A DNA stretch of 7,262 nucleotides, taken from the NCBI GenBank assembly GCA_004298075.1, contig SCRK01000024.1, positions 1-7,262 of the forward strand, written 5' to 3'. Position 1 is the first letter of the stretch. Each line of letters begins with the position of its first letter. Origin of the DNA: a bacterium. Lineage in GTDB: Bacteria; Omnitrophota; Gorgyraeia; Gygaellales; Profunditerraquicolaceae. The translations under genes were made by a program, and so were the position numbers. Below the pieces are notes generated by a model. The model was not told the DNA's origin. It searched no databases and saw only the letters and a list, made by a program, of their open reading frames with translations. Below are positions 1-6,507 of the stretch, piece after piece.

Positions 1-932
1 GAACCGGCCCTGACCCCCCACATACCATCCCTCTGCCATGGCAAGTTTGCCAAAAGGATCCTCCCTTGGCGCGGCATTGACTTATGCATATTTTTCTTTA
101 TGGCGCTGCCCAGAAAACCATCCCTGATTTTCTCGATCTTTTCATCCAATAAATGATCTTTATCGAATAGAAAGATTTTTCCTGAAAATATCCGGTAAAC
201 ACCCGGGAAGCAATCAACCTCTGACCTGAACTGGTTAGGAGTGAATCCTATAATGTGGGATTTACCGCTTGAGGGAGAATTCTTGACAAAAGGCAGCAAA
301 TCTTTATCTTCGGGGTCCAACGCCAGAGAAACCAGCTTAGCTCCTTCGATCGGGAACCTTACCCCCAGCAGAGATACCGGCCTATCTCCGGAATATAGAT
401 CTTGCCATGATTCGCTAAAGGCGGGAAAATCACTTACGAGATGATCGCAAAACCATGCCTTATAACGATGATCGAGAAAACCGGCAAAAGATACCTCTTC
501 GATACTGACAAGTCTTTTCGTTCTCAACTTGACCTGGCATGATATCCGGCTGCCGTCGTCTATGGCCAATTTCCAGAACTGCTCAATTCCTGACTTTGGG
601 ATAACCGCTTTCATCTCCACAAAATCGATACCGCTCTTTAATATTTTCCAGCGGGCGCTGGAAGAATCAACCCAGTTCCCCAGTTTTTTTATAGCCACGC
701 TTAAACCCGGGGATTTTGTAATCTGCTCATCGTCGTAAAAGAGATTTATGCTTCCGGAGTAACAAACAATTCTTATCTTTCCTTTAATTATGATGATCGG
801 GGGAACCATTTTTAATCTCCGGGCTTTATCTTTCAATAAAAAGATAAGATACTTTACGGCCCTGGAGAACGCATAAAATGATCCTCCCGATTTTAAGTAA
901 AGCCTGAATTTTTGATAATTATTTCTATTCAT
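1..932 (-). CDS. Fusion protein, N-terminal part: glycan-cluster module followed by the start of a B12-binding radical SAM-like domain (runs off left edge)
   Basis: An uninterrupted frame of 310 complete codons begins at the ATG at 932-930 and runs off the left edge without a stop, so the C-terminus is missing. Residues 1-48 are basic and partly hydrophobic (KYLIFLLKDKARR at 27-39), possibly a membrane-surface helix. Residues about 51-262 are a beta-rich module homologous to the three modules in the neighbouring Wzt. Residues 291-310 read RILLANLPWQ followed by a WGVRAG stretch. This resembles, from memory, the opening strand and glycine-rich loop of the cobalamin-binding domain of B12-dependent radical SAM proteins found in surface-polysaccharide clusters. 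The CxxxCxxC cluster that would prove radical SAM chemistry lies outside the window. The start overlaps the wzt stop by 8 bases (ATGAATAG) with only a weak upstream purine signal, suggesting translational coupling. Reality of the gene is very likely; the radical SAM identity is probable but rests on about 20 residues. Confidence 0.8.
   Translation of the reverse strand, partial: MNRNNYQKFRLYLKSGGSFYAFSRAVKYLIFLLKDKARRLKMVPPIIIIKGKIRIVCYSGSINLFYDDEQITKSPGLSVAIKKLGNWVDSSSARWKILKSGIDFVEMKAVIPKSGIEQFWKLAIDDGSRISCQVKLRTKRLVSIEEVSFAGFLDHRYKAWFCDHLVSDFPAFSESWQDLYSGDRPVSLLGVRFPIEGAKLVSLALDPEDKDLLPFVKNSPSSGKSHIIGFTPNQFRSEVDCFPGVYRIFSGKIFLFDKDHLLDEKIEKIRDGFLGSAIKKNMHKSMPRQGRILLANLPWQRDGMWGVRAG
147..782 (-). 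other. Shared module, copy in the radical SAM fusion (residues about 51-262)
   Basis: This segment matches the Wzt modules along its length. It has the ITKSPGL turn (Thr72), then Trp95, Trp120 in FWKLAIDDG, Trp160 in YKAW, and FPAF at 169-172. The Thr-Trp-Trp-Trp intervals are 23, 25 and 40 residues, identical to Wzt modules B and C. FPAF starts 9 residues after the last Trp, exactly as in Wzt module A, which also has FPAF. The alternating hydrophobic pattern suggests a beta-sandwich. No catalytic motif is recognised, so a binding or scaffold role is inferred only. Confidence 0.75.
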
Positions 933-3723
933 TGATTTGTATCAAGCCTTCAAAGAAAAGCCGGCTATCAAGGGTAAGCGCATTGAATTTTGATTTCTGA
1001 TACTGGATCAATCTTGCCCCGTAGATATAATCGGAATTTTCTATTATCTTCCTGAATCCTTCATTGTCAAGCAGGGATTTAAAAGAAACGCCGGGAAGGC
1101 TGCCTCTTACCTCCATCCCTTCCGGCCCGGCTGGTCCGTACCAGAATCTAAAAGGCAGGATATCGTAGTTATCGGTATATTCATCAAGAAACCTTCCTGA
1201 ATTTACCCCCGGGACCTCCCAGCTTTTATATCCCGGGGAAAGCATGATGTTTACCTGCGCCAGATCCAAATCAAGCTCTCCAAAGATATCCATATTTATT
1301 TTCCAGTTAATAGTATTTTTATCACTCAACTCCAGCTGCCATTTTTGAGAAACCGGGATATTGGGCCAATGCCCGTGAACCGTAATTTTATCCCCCTTTT
1401 TACTGCATATATCCCAGACCGCCTGATAAGAATCAAGCCAAAACCCCGAAGAACGCAGCGAGCTAAACATGCTTAACCCGGAAGTCAGTTCCTTGTTCTT
1501 GAAAAACAGCCTGGCTTTGCCCTGATCAAATATCAATTCCAGTTGCCCCCTTTTTAAGGAGATATTTCCCGCCGAAGTATCCGTTTTCTCCAATTTTATC
1601 TCTTCTCCAAAACCGATCTTTCCTTCAAAAACGGTATATTTACCCGGCCTGAAAGCCTGATCACCTTTTGCTATAATTGATGAAAAATTAACGGTGGAAA
1701 ATTCAAGTTCATTTATCCTGCGCTTAAAAATACTTATGATATGCTTCTTGAGCCCGGGGATCAAACCGAAAAATAATCGGCATGGGTTATCGGCTCTTGA
1801 TCTCAGGATAATTCTATTGGTCTTAGAGTCTTTTAACCTGATAGGAGCGACGTCATTAACGTACCGGCCGGCAGCAAAAGCTCCCTCCTCATTCTCCGTT
1901 TGCCAGCTTATGAATGAATCACTAAACTCTAATATTAAATCCTGATTTACAATAACCGCTCCATCCCCTATCTCCATTTCAATCTTAAAGTCTAATTCAT
2001 CCTTCACGCTCGCAGTTACATTCCAAAACATCTTTAAATTCAACGGCTGATAATCTATAGTTAGCTTTAGCTCTGCGGAGGAAACCCTTTCCAATTGCCA
2101 GGTTCCATCATGCGGATAAAACCACTTTTTTTGCGTAAAAAATACGCTAAACAAACCCCTGCCTTTAGTCAGTTCTCCTTTCTTTGTCAATATCTTCAGG
2201 GATTTTGTTCCTCCATCGACAAACAAGGTAAGGGCTCCCGAGGTAATATTGCTTTCAGCGAGGACCCTCTGGCGCTCCCTCTGCTCTTCAGCGAGGACCC
2301 TCTGGCGCTCCCTCTGCTCTTCAGCGAGGACCCTCTGGCGCTCCTCCTCCTGTTTTAAAAAGAAACTTTCCTTTTTTTTGCCCATAAAAACATTAAAGTC
2401 ATCATGCGAGGCAAATACCCTGATATTCATCCGAATAGATCCATTCTCCAAAGCGCCCGCCTGGACCACCCGTGAATCCTCATCGAATCCGGAATTGAAC
2501 ACCTTTAGCATGCTATCCTCCCCCGGGGCTTCAAAAATAAGGGCCGGTAACCCGCCATTCGGCGGATCAGAAATCACCCCTAACACGCCTTCGGGGAAAT
2601 TATTTTGCCCCAGTTCCTGCCACTTTATTTTATAAATAAAAGCGGGGAAACTTCCATTTTCGCTCAAAGTAACCCATTTGTTAAACTGGGAAGGAAGGGC
2701 AAAGTTTAAATTCGGGTCTTTAGGGCTTCGGCCTTTCGTCTCAACAAGCCATTCAAGGCAATTATCTTCAAGCCGTAGCTGCCACACCTGGGAAAAAGCG
2801 CCGTCATAAGATACGCCTTCGGCAATGATCCTGTCGCTTAAAACGCTTTTTATCTGCCAGGTCAAGTTAAAGGAAGGCACCCGGTTATTGATCGAGCGGT
2901 CAAAAAAAGAAAAATACCCCCCCTCCCCCTTTGTTATGAAATCGTTAGCGCAAGAAAAAGAGAGCCTCCCATTGTTAAATACCGCCCTTAAACCCCCGCT
3001 CTCCAATACCGCTATGCCGTTTTTGTCCCCTACCATATCCAGATAATAAGGGACAACCATGGAGGCAGCTCCTGATTTCTTTATGCTTCCTTTATCAAGA
3101 AGGATCGCCCTATCGCAAAGTTTATTGATCATGCGCATATCGTGGCTTACGATGATAATGGTCTTTCCGCTCCCCTTTAACTCAAATATTTTCTTGTTAC
3201 AATTCCGCTGCGCTTCTTCGTCTCCCACCGCCAAAACATCATCGATCAAGAGTATATCCGGATCCACATATATCGCCAAGCCAAACGCCAGCCTTGCGTA
3301 CATACCTTGCGAGTAATATTTCATAGGGGCATTGATGAATTTACCCAGTCCGGAGAACGCGACTATCTCGGCTATCTTCTGCTCCAAAACCTCACCTTCT
3401 GAAATACCGTATATCCTTGAATTGATTACAATATTTTCCTTTCCCGTGAATTCGGGATTAAAACCGGCCCCCAGCTCCATTAAAGTAGATACCCTGCCGG
3501 AAACCTTCACCTCCCCCCGGTCAGGCATCAGCATCCCCGCTATCAATTTCAGCAGGGTAGTCTTGCCTGCTCCATTCTGGCCGATTACTCCGAAGACCTC
3601 ACCCTTCTGAACGCTGAAATTGATCTCTTTAAGGGCCCAGAGCTCCTCCCAGACAGCCTTTCCGTTGACTGAAAATTTCAGCCGGTATTTCTCCCAGATA
3701 TCCGTGAATTCTACGGCATTCAT
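925..3723 (-). CDS. wzt: Polysaccharide ABC exporter ATPase Wzt with three-module C-terminal extension (932 aa)
   Basis: This is the cytoplasmic ATPase of a Wzm/Wzt-type exporter for lipid-linked polysaccharide. Residues 1 to about 232 are the nucleotide-binding domain: Walker A GQNGAGKT (48-55), ELGAGF (83-88) in the Q-loop region, the signature YSQGM (137-141), Walker B ILLIDD followed by VLAVGD (157-168), and the switch His194 in VSHD. Asp162 occupies the usual catalytic Glu position. The remaining 700 residues are far longer than the usual Wzt C-terminal domain. They comprise module A (about 244-441), a charged 11-residue-repeat linker (458-490), module B (about 495-710) and module C (about 726-930). 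I do not recognise a standard Wzt_C domain between the ATPase and module A. Wzt C-terminal domains in known systems bind the exported glycan, so glycan recognition is the likely role. The ATG overlaps the wzm stop as ATGA, and the stop overlaps the next start. ATPase assignment is firm; module function is not known. Confidence 0.95.
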   Translation of the reverse strand: MNAVEFTDIWEKYRLKFSVNGKAVWEELWALKEINFSVQKGEVFGVIGQNGAGKTTLLKLIAGMLMPDRGEVKVSGRVSTLMELGAGFNPEFTGKENIVINSRIYGISEGEVLEQKIAEIVAFSGLGKFINAPMKYYSQGMYARLAFGLAIYVDPDILLIDDVLAVGDEEAQRNCNKKIFELKGSGKTIIIVSHDMRMINKLCDRAILLDKGSIKKSGAASMVVPYYLDMVGDKNGIAVLESGGLRAVFNNGRLSFSCANDFITKGEGGYFSFFDRSINNRVPSFNLTWQIKSVLSDRIIAEGVSYDGAFSQVWQLRLEDNCLEWLVETKGRSPKDPNLNFALPSQFNKWVTLSENGSFPAFIYKIKWQELGQNNFPEGVLGVISDPPNGGLPALIFEAPGEDSMLKVFNSGFDEDSRVVQAGALENGSIRMNIRVFASHDDFNVFMGKKKESFFLKQEEERQRVLAEEQRERQRVLAEEQRERQRVLAESNITSGALTLFVDGGTKSLKILTKKGELTKGRGLFSVFFTQKKWFYPHDGTWQLERVSSAELKLTIDYQPLNLKMFWNVTASVKDELDFKIEMEIGDGAVIVNQDLILEFSDSFISWQTENEEGAFAAGRYVNDVAPIRLKDSKTNRIILRSRADNPCRLFFGLIPGLKKHIISIFKRRINELEFSTVNFSSIIAKGDQAFRPGKYTVFEGKIGFGEEIKLEKTDTSAGNISLKRGQLELIFDQGKARLFFKNKELTSGLSMFSSLRSSGFWLDSYQAVWDICSKKGDKITVHGHWPNIPVSQKWQLELSDKNTINWKINMDIFGELDLDLAQVNIMLSPGYKSWEVPGVNSGRFLDEYTDNYDILPFRFWYGPAGPEGMEVRGSLPGVSFKSLLDNEGFRKIIENSDYIYGARLIQYQKSKFNALTLDSRLFFEGLIQINE
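934..1548 (-). other. Wzt module C (residues about 726-930)
   Basis: This third copy forms the Wzt C-terminus. Landmarks are KELTSGLSMFS (Thr747), Trp770, Trp795 in KWQLELSD, Trp835 in YKSW, and GRF with Phe845 ten residues on. Intervals are 23, 25 and 40. It shares the YK(A/S)W wording with the radical SAM copy and WQLxLxD with module A. It joins module B through a short linker at about residues 711-725. Confidence 0.72.
1594..2241 (-). other. Wzt module B (residues about 495-710)
   Basis: This second copy follows the repeat linker. Landmarks are ELTKGRGLFSVFF (Thr519), Trp542, Trp567 in MFWNVTAS, Trp607 in FISW, and GAF with Phe616 nine residues on. Intervals are 23, 25 and 40. It has a basic, hydrophobic insertion near 655-670 (LIPGLKKHIISIFKRR) not evident in the other copies, which could be a surface helix. 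It ends with a GKIGF strand comparable to the GKIFLF strand ending the radical SAM copy. Confidence 0.7.
2254..2352 (-). repeat. Three tandem 33-bp units encoding an 11-residue repeat (Wzt residues 458-490)
   Basis: Units lie at 2254-2286, 2287-2319 and 2320-2352. The first two are identical base for base; the third matches at the first 25 bases and differs at 4 of the last 8. In the coding sense the units read QEEERQRVLAE, then EQRERQRVLAE twice. The unit is about 67% GC (22 of 33), clearly richer than its surroundings. The 11-residue periodicity and strong charge suggest a hendecad coiled coil or a rigid helix separating module A from module B. Identity at silent positions points to recent expansion by slippage or unequal recombination. 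Confidence 0.95.
2401..2994 (-). other. Wzt module A (residues about 244-441)
   Basis: This is the first copy of the repeated module, directly after the ATPase domain. Landmarks are FITKGEGGYFS (Thr264), Trp289, Trp314 in VWQLRLED, Trp350 in FNKW, and FPAF at 359-362. Intervals are 25, 25 and 36 residues, so it is slightly divergent in spacing. It is nevertheless the copy most like the radical SAM module in sequence: both share FPAF, a following W-x-x-L, and LGV about 20 residues later. It ends before the charged linker. Confidence 0.72.
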
Positions 3724-4499
3724 ATTCTTTTTAATAACCCCGGTTCAATTTTAAAGAATGCGCCAAAACCTATGGCAAGGGAAGCAAGCGAACAGGCAAA
3801 AATTAACAGCATCTCCTGCGTTGAAGGAGCGGTATTTTTGAACAAAATATTTTGATAAGCGTTGATATAATAAGTCAGGGGATTCCAGAGACAAAGCCAT
3901 TGAAAACGCTTATCAACCATTTCCACGGAATAAAATACAGGGGTGATCCAGAACCAGAACATAAAAATAATGGACAAAAACTGCTTTAGGTCGCGCAGAT
4001 ATACCCCCAACCCGGAGCATAAAACCCCCAGGCCGAGAGTAAAAACAAAATGGCAGGCGATTAAAATCAGCAGCAAAGGCAATAACAATATTATTTTGGG
4101 ATGGAGCAGCATAAAGAACGGCAGCAGTATTATAAGTCCGATAGCGAAATTAAGAAGATTGGCCAGGACAGAAGAGAGGGGAATAAACTCCCTGGGGAAT
4201 ATGCCCTGCCGTAAAATTGCCGAATTAACGATAAACGACTCTGTCGCTTCCGTTAGGGCATTATTGAAAAAAAACCAGGGAAGGATACCCGCGAGCACGA
4301 ATAAAGTATAATTTTGCATCGCTATTTTAAAAACACTGGAAAAAACGAAATTAATGCTGGCGGCTAAGATCACCGGAGTGATCACGGCCCACCATATTCC
4401 GAATTTGAATCCGGCGTACTTTTCTTTAAGCTGCTTTAAAGACATATCGTAAAGGGTGCGCCTCTGCAGATAGTCTCTCTTAAGTCTTTCCCTGATCAT
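3720..4499 (-). CDS. wzm: Polysaccharide ABC exporter permease Wzm (ABC-2 family, 259 aa)
   Basis: This is the inner-membrane channel half of the exporter, paired with the adjacent Wzt, with the usual family length. A basic amphipathic N-terminus (1-30, ending LKEKYAGFKFG) precedes about six hydrophobic segments, roughly at 35-57, 64-86, 108-132, 136-160, 172-192 and 229-250. Family landmarks are GILPWFFF (71-78), a YLRDLKQ stretch before the fifth helix, ITPVFY (185-190) and WNPLTYYINAYQ (205-216). The start ATG lies 14 bases after the upstream stop, with a GAGG about 11 bases before it. The stop overlaps wzt as ATGA. Together the two genes indicate ABC-dependent export of a pre-assembled lipid-linked chain rather than Wzx flipping, although no substrate can be named. 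Confidence 0.95.
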   Translation of the reverse strand: MIRERLKRDYLQRRTLYDMSLKQLKEKYAGFKFGIWWAVITPVILAASINFVFSSVFKIAMQNYTLFVLAGILPWFFFNNALTEATESFIVNSAILRQGIFPREFIPLSSVLANLLNFAIGLIILLPFFMLLHPKIILLLPLLLILIACHFVFTLGLGVLCSGLGVYLRDLKQFLSIIFMFWFWITPVFYSVEMVDKRFQWLCLWNPLTYYINAYQNILFKNTAPSTQEMLLIFACSLASLAIGFGAFFKIEPGLLKRI

Positions 4500-4510
4500 T
4501 AACGGTCTTG

Positions 4511-4514
4511 CCTC
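4511..4514 (-). promoter_or_regulatory. Probable ribosome binding site (GAGG) for wzm
   Basis: GAGG lies 11 bases upstream of the wzm ATG and shares a base with the TAG stop of the preceding transporter gene. Spacing is slightly long, so it is a moderate signal. It fits re-initiation by ribosomes finishing the upstream gene. Confidence 0.45.
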
Positions 4515-5266
4515 TAGCTCCCTGCCCCTATCTTTAAAAACGTGAACATTCCCAGGGCAATTATGAGTATTGCCACATATTCTTTCAGTTTATCCAGATG
4601 TGTATTTTTCACAGTGAATGCGGCCAGCGGAACTGCGGGGGCCGCGCAAAGGAGCAGCAGGGCCGTCAATTTCCAATCAATCGCCTTGCCCATAATAAGA
4701 TAGGCGATAAAACCGACCAGGCAAGTTATCCCTTCCGCGAACGCCGTGATCCCCACGGCATTCTTGGGCGTAATACCAGAAATAATCTGGCCGCCCATAA
4801 CTAAAGGGCCGTATCCTCCTCCGGCAATCCCTTTGTTGAAAGCCGCCAGGAAACTAATTCCCATTATCTTCTTCCATGAAAAATACATTTTCCTATGAAT
4901 GCTGAAAAGGATTAAAAAACCCATCCCGGTCACCAATAATCCTATATACATCGTCAATAACCACTTTGGGACCTTGATCGCCACAAGCACAGATACGCAC
5001 ACCCCTATGGAGCTTATTAATCCGAGTATGAAAGCTATCTTAAAATCTTTAGCATTGATCCTTAAGTCCACGTTGCAGCAATTATGGTGGCATATGCAGG
5101 CAGCGATATCGGTTACAAGTTGTGAAACGAGTATAGCCGGCACTACTTTTAAAGGCTGGTATCCAGCGATGATCAGGATTGGAGCCAAAATCGTCCCATA
5201 CCCCATCCCAAGGCTGGAATCCAGGTATTCACTGATGAAAGCAAATATTCCTATCGCAAATGTCAT
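4514..5266 (-). CDS. TSUP-family (TauE/SafE-like) membrane transporter (250 aa from preferred start)
   Basis: Members of this family move sulfite, sulfonates, organosulfur compounds or other small organic acids across the inner membrane. The two family half-motifs are clear: DSSLGMGYGT (16-25) in the first half and NKGIAGGGYGPLVMGGQ (144-160) in the second. There are about seven to eight hydrophobic segments and the length is typical. An unusual Cys/His cluster, CICHHNCC (57-64), sits where relatives I recall have a His pair followed by GNVD. The ATG at 5266 is preferred because it places the first helix directly before the DSSLG motif. A GTG at 5284 overlapping the upstream TGA (GTGA) is the alternative, adding six residues. 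An ATG at 5350 would overlap the upstream gene by 70 bases and is unlikely. Family call is firm; the substrate, and why it sits in a glycan cluster, are unknown. Confidence 0.9.
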   Translation of the reverse strand: MTFAIGIFAFISEYLDSSLGMGYGTILAPILIIAGYQPLKVVPAILVSQLVTDIAACICHHNCCNVDLRINAKDFKIAFILGLISSIGVCVSVLVAIKVPKWLLTMYIGLLVTGMGFLILFSIHRKMYFSWKKIMGISFLAAFNKGIAGGGYGPLVMGGQIISGITPKNAVGITAFAEGITCLVGFIAYLIMGKAIDWKLTALLLLCAAPAVPLAAFTVKNTHLDKLKEYVAILIIALGMFTFLKIGAGS

Positions 5267-5280
5267 ATTATATGGCCCAT

Positions 5281-6507
5281 TCACCCAGCCATAGTAAAAG
5301 CCCTTATTAGCCCCACTATTATGCAAAAGAATATGTATGGATTTAACCAATAAAAGATTTCATAAGCGCCCGCGTTAACGAGCAGGCCTAAAAAAGCAGA
5401 AAGAATCAAGATCAACCGCAGCTTATCTGCCGGCATAGCTTGTAATTTTTTCAGCCGCTTAAAACCCTTTATAAGCAAGGAGAAAACAAAGAGAAGAAAT
5501 CCTGCGAATCCGATAACCCCGGTTTCCGCTAATATAGTCAAGTACATATTGTCCGCGATCATAAATTCATGCGGAACGCTGAATTTGAAGGGAAAAAATT
5601 CGTAAAATCTTATCCTAAAATGCTGAAAACCTAAGCCCACTAAAGGATGGTCCCTGATAATATGCCAAGTCATACCCCACCTGGTAAATCTATAGCCGGA
5701 CAATATCCCTCTGTTTTCCGCTATCAGCTGGCCATAGCCGAACCGGTTGAAGGGATAAGGCAAGAAAGAGTTTAAGAGCACAAATAATAGTAAAGCAATA
5801 AAGAATATGATCAGTGAGCGGTATTTTTTCTGAATCAATAAATAAAAGGTGATCATCATTATCAGCCCCAGGAAAACACCCCGGGAAAAAGCCAAAATCA
5901 TTATTACTATATTCAATACCGCGCCTAATCCACCCAAGAATCTAAAAAAAGACTTATTTTGTTTGAATAATATAAAATTAAACGGCAGAGACCCCAGCAG
6001 ATAAGTTCCCAGAACGACAGGGTTAAACTGGGTGGACATCGGCCGCACAATTCCCGATGATATATATCTTTTATAAAATGGGTTTACCATGCCATGCTCA
6101 TAAATAGGGTTATACGCGAATATGAACTCTAAAATGCCGCCCAAAGAAACCAAAATACTGCATACGCATATGGTTTTCGCCAGAAGATCAAAGTTTTTCC
6201 CATAAGCCAAATCCTCCGACATTAAATAGTAGATACAGAACAAGGGCACGGCTAGATCCAAGTATGTCTTGAGAGCTGTATTTCCCTGTTGAGCGAAGAA
6301 AACATTTATAGATATTGCGATCAGGAAACACCATAAAGGGTAATCGCTTGCCTTAAATAGGGATAAACCTTTCTCCGGGATAAAAATTAAAAATAAAATA
6401 ACGATAAAGCCGTATGTATAAAAACGGAATTCTCCTTGTACGGGCTCCGGAAAAAATGAGATCCACGCGAATAAACAGCAAAAAAATAAAACTTTTAAGT
6501 ATCTCAA
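5281..6507 (-). CDS. O-antigen ligase/polymerase-like membrane protein (Wzy_C/WaaL superfamily, 408 aa)
   Basis: This multi-pass inner-membrane protein is expected to act on lipid-linked glycans at the periplasmic face, either ligating them to an acceptor or polymerising units. It has ten or more hydrophobic segments. Family landmarks, in the 408-residue numbering, are RPMSTQFNPVVLGTYL (155-170), FSRG (207-210), a periplasmic-loop-like RWGMTWHIIRDHPLVGLGF (276-294), and ADNMYLTILAETGVIGF (318-334). The last normally contains HN; here Asp replaces that His, though another His lies at 313 in VPHE. The preferred start is TTG at 6507-6505, which overlaps the upstream stop as TTGA and has GGGAG nine bases before it. 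A TTG at 6525 (six more residues) has no such signal. With Wzm/Wzt next door and no visible flippase, a ligase role is somewhat favoured over polymerase, but sequence alone does not separate them. Confidence 0.85.
   Translation of the reverse strand: MRYLKVLFFCCLFAWISFFPEPVQGEFRFYTYGFIVILFLIFIPEKGLSLFKASDYPLWCFLIAISINVFFAQQGNTALKTYLDLAVPLFCIYYLMSEDLAYGKNFDLLAKTICVCSILVSLGGILEFIFAYNPIYEHGMVNPFYKRYISSGIVRPMSTQFNPVVLGTYLLGSLPFNFILFKQNKSFFRFLGGLGAVLNIVIMILAFSRGVFLGLIMMITFYLLIQKKYRSLIIFFIALLLFVLLNSFLPYPFNRFGYGQLIAENRGILSGYRFTRWGMTWHIIRDHPLVGLGFQHFRIRFYEFFPFKFSVPHEFMIADNMYLTILAETGVIGFAGFLLFVFSLLIKGFKRLKKLQAMPADKLRLILILSAFLGLLVNAGAYEIFYWLNPYIFFCIIVGLIRAFTMAG

Noticed and set aside
241..738. Two plus-strand open frames (241-444 and 529-738) in the left region
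   Set aside because: They lie opposite a continuous 310-codon minus-strand frame that shows clear homology to the Wzt modules; they show no recognisable protein features.
2254..2352. Possible CRISPR array
   Set aside because: The units are directly adjacent with no spacers, keep a coding frame of exactly 11 codons and lie inside wzt.
2249..2635. Plus-strand open frame of 128 codons with repeated LWRSLCSSART segments, plus a second plus-strand frame at 2095-2358
   Set aside because: Both are antisense shadows of wzt; their repeats are just the 33-bp units read backwards, and the minus-strand frame is unmistakably coding.
3943..4311. Plus-strand open frame of 122 codons opposite wzm
   Set aside because: Antisense shadow of a well-supported permease gene, with no family-like motifs.
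4500..4513. Search for promoters and terminators in the gaps between genes
   Set aside because: The gaps are at most about 14 bases and the other junctions overlap; no hairpin followed by a T run and no convincing -35/-10 pair was seen.
5267..5350. Upstream ATG at 5350 as the start of the TSUP gene
   Set aside because: It would overlap the ligase gene by 70 bases and add a polar segment before the first helix; the later ATG fits the family's N-terminus.
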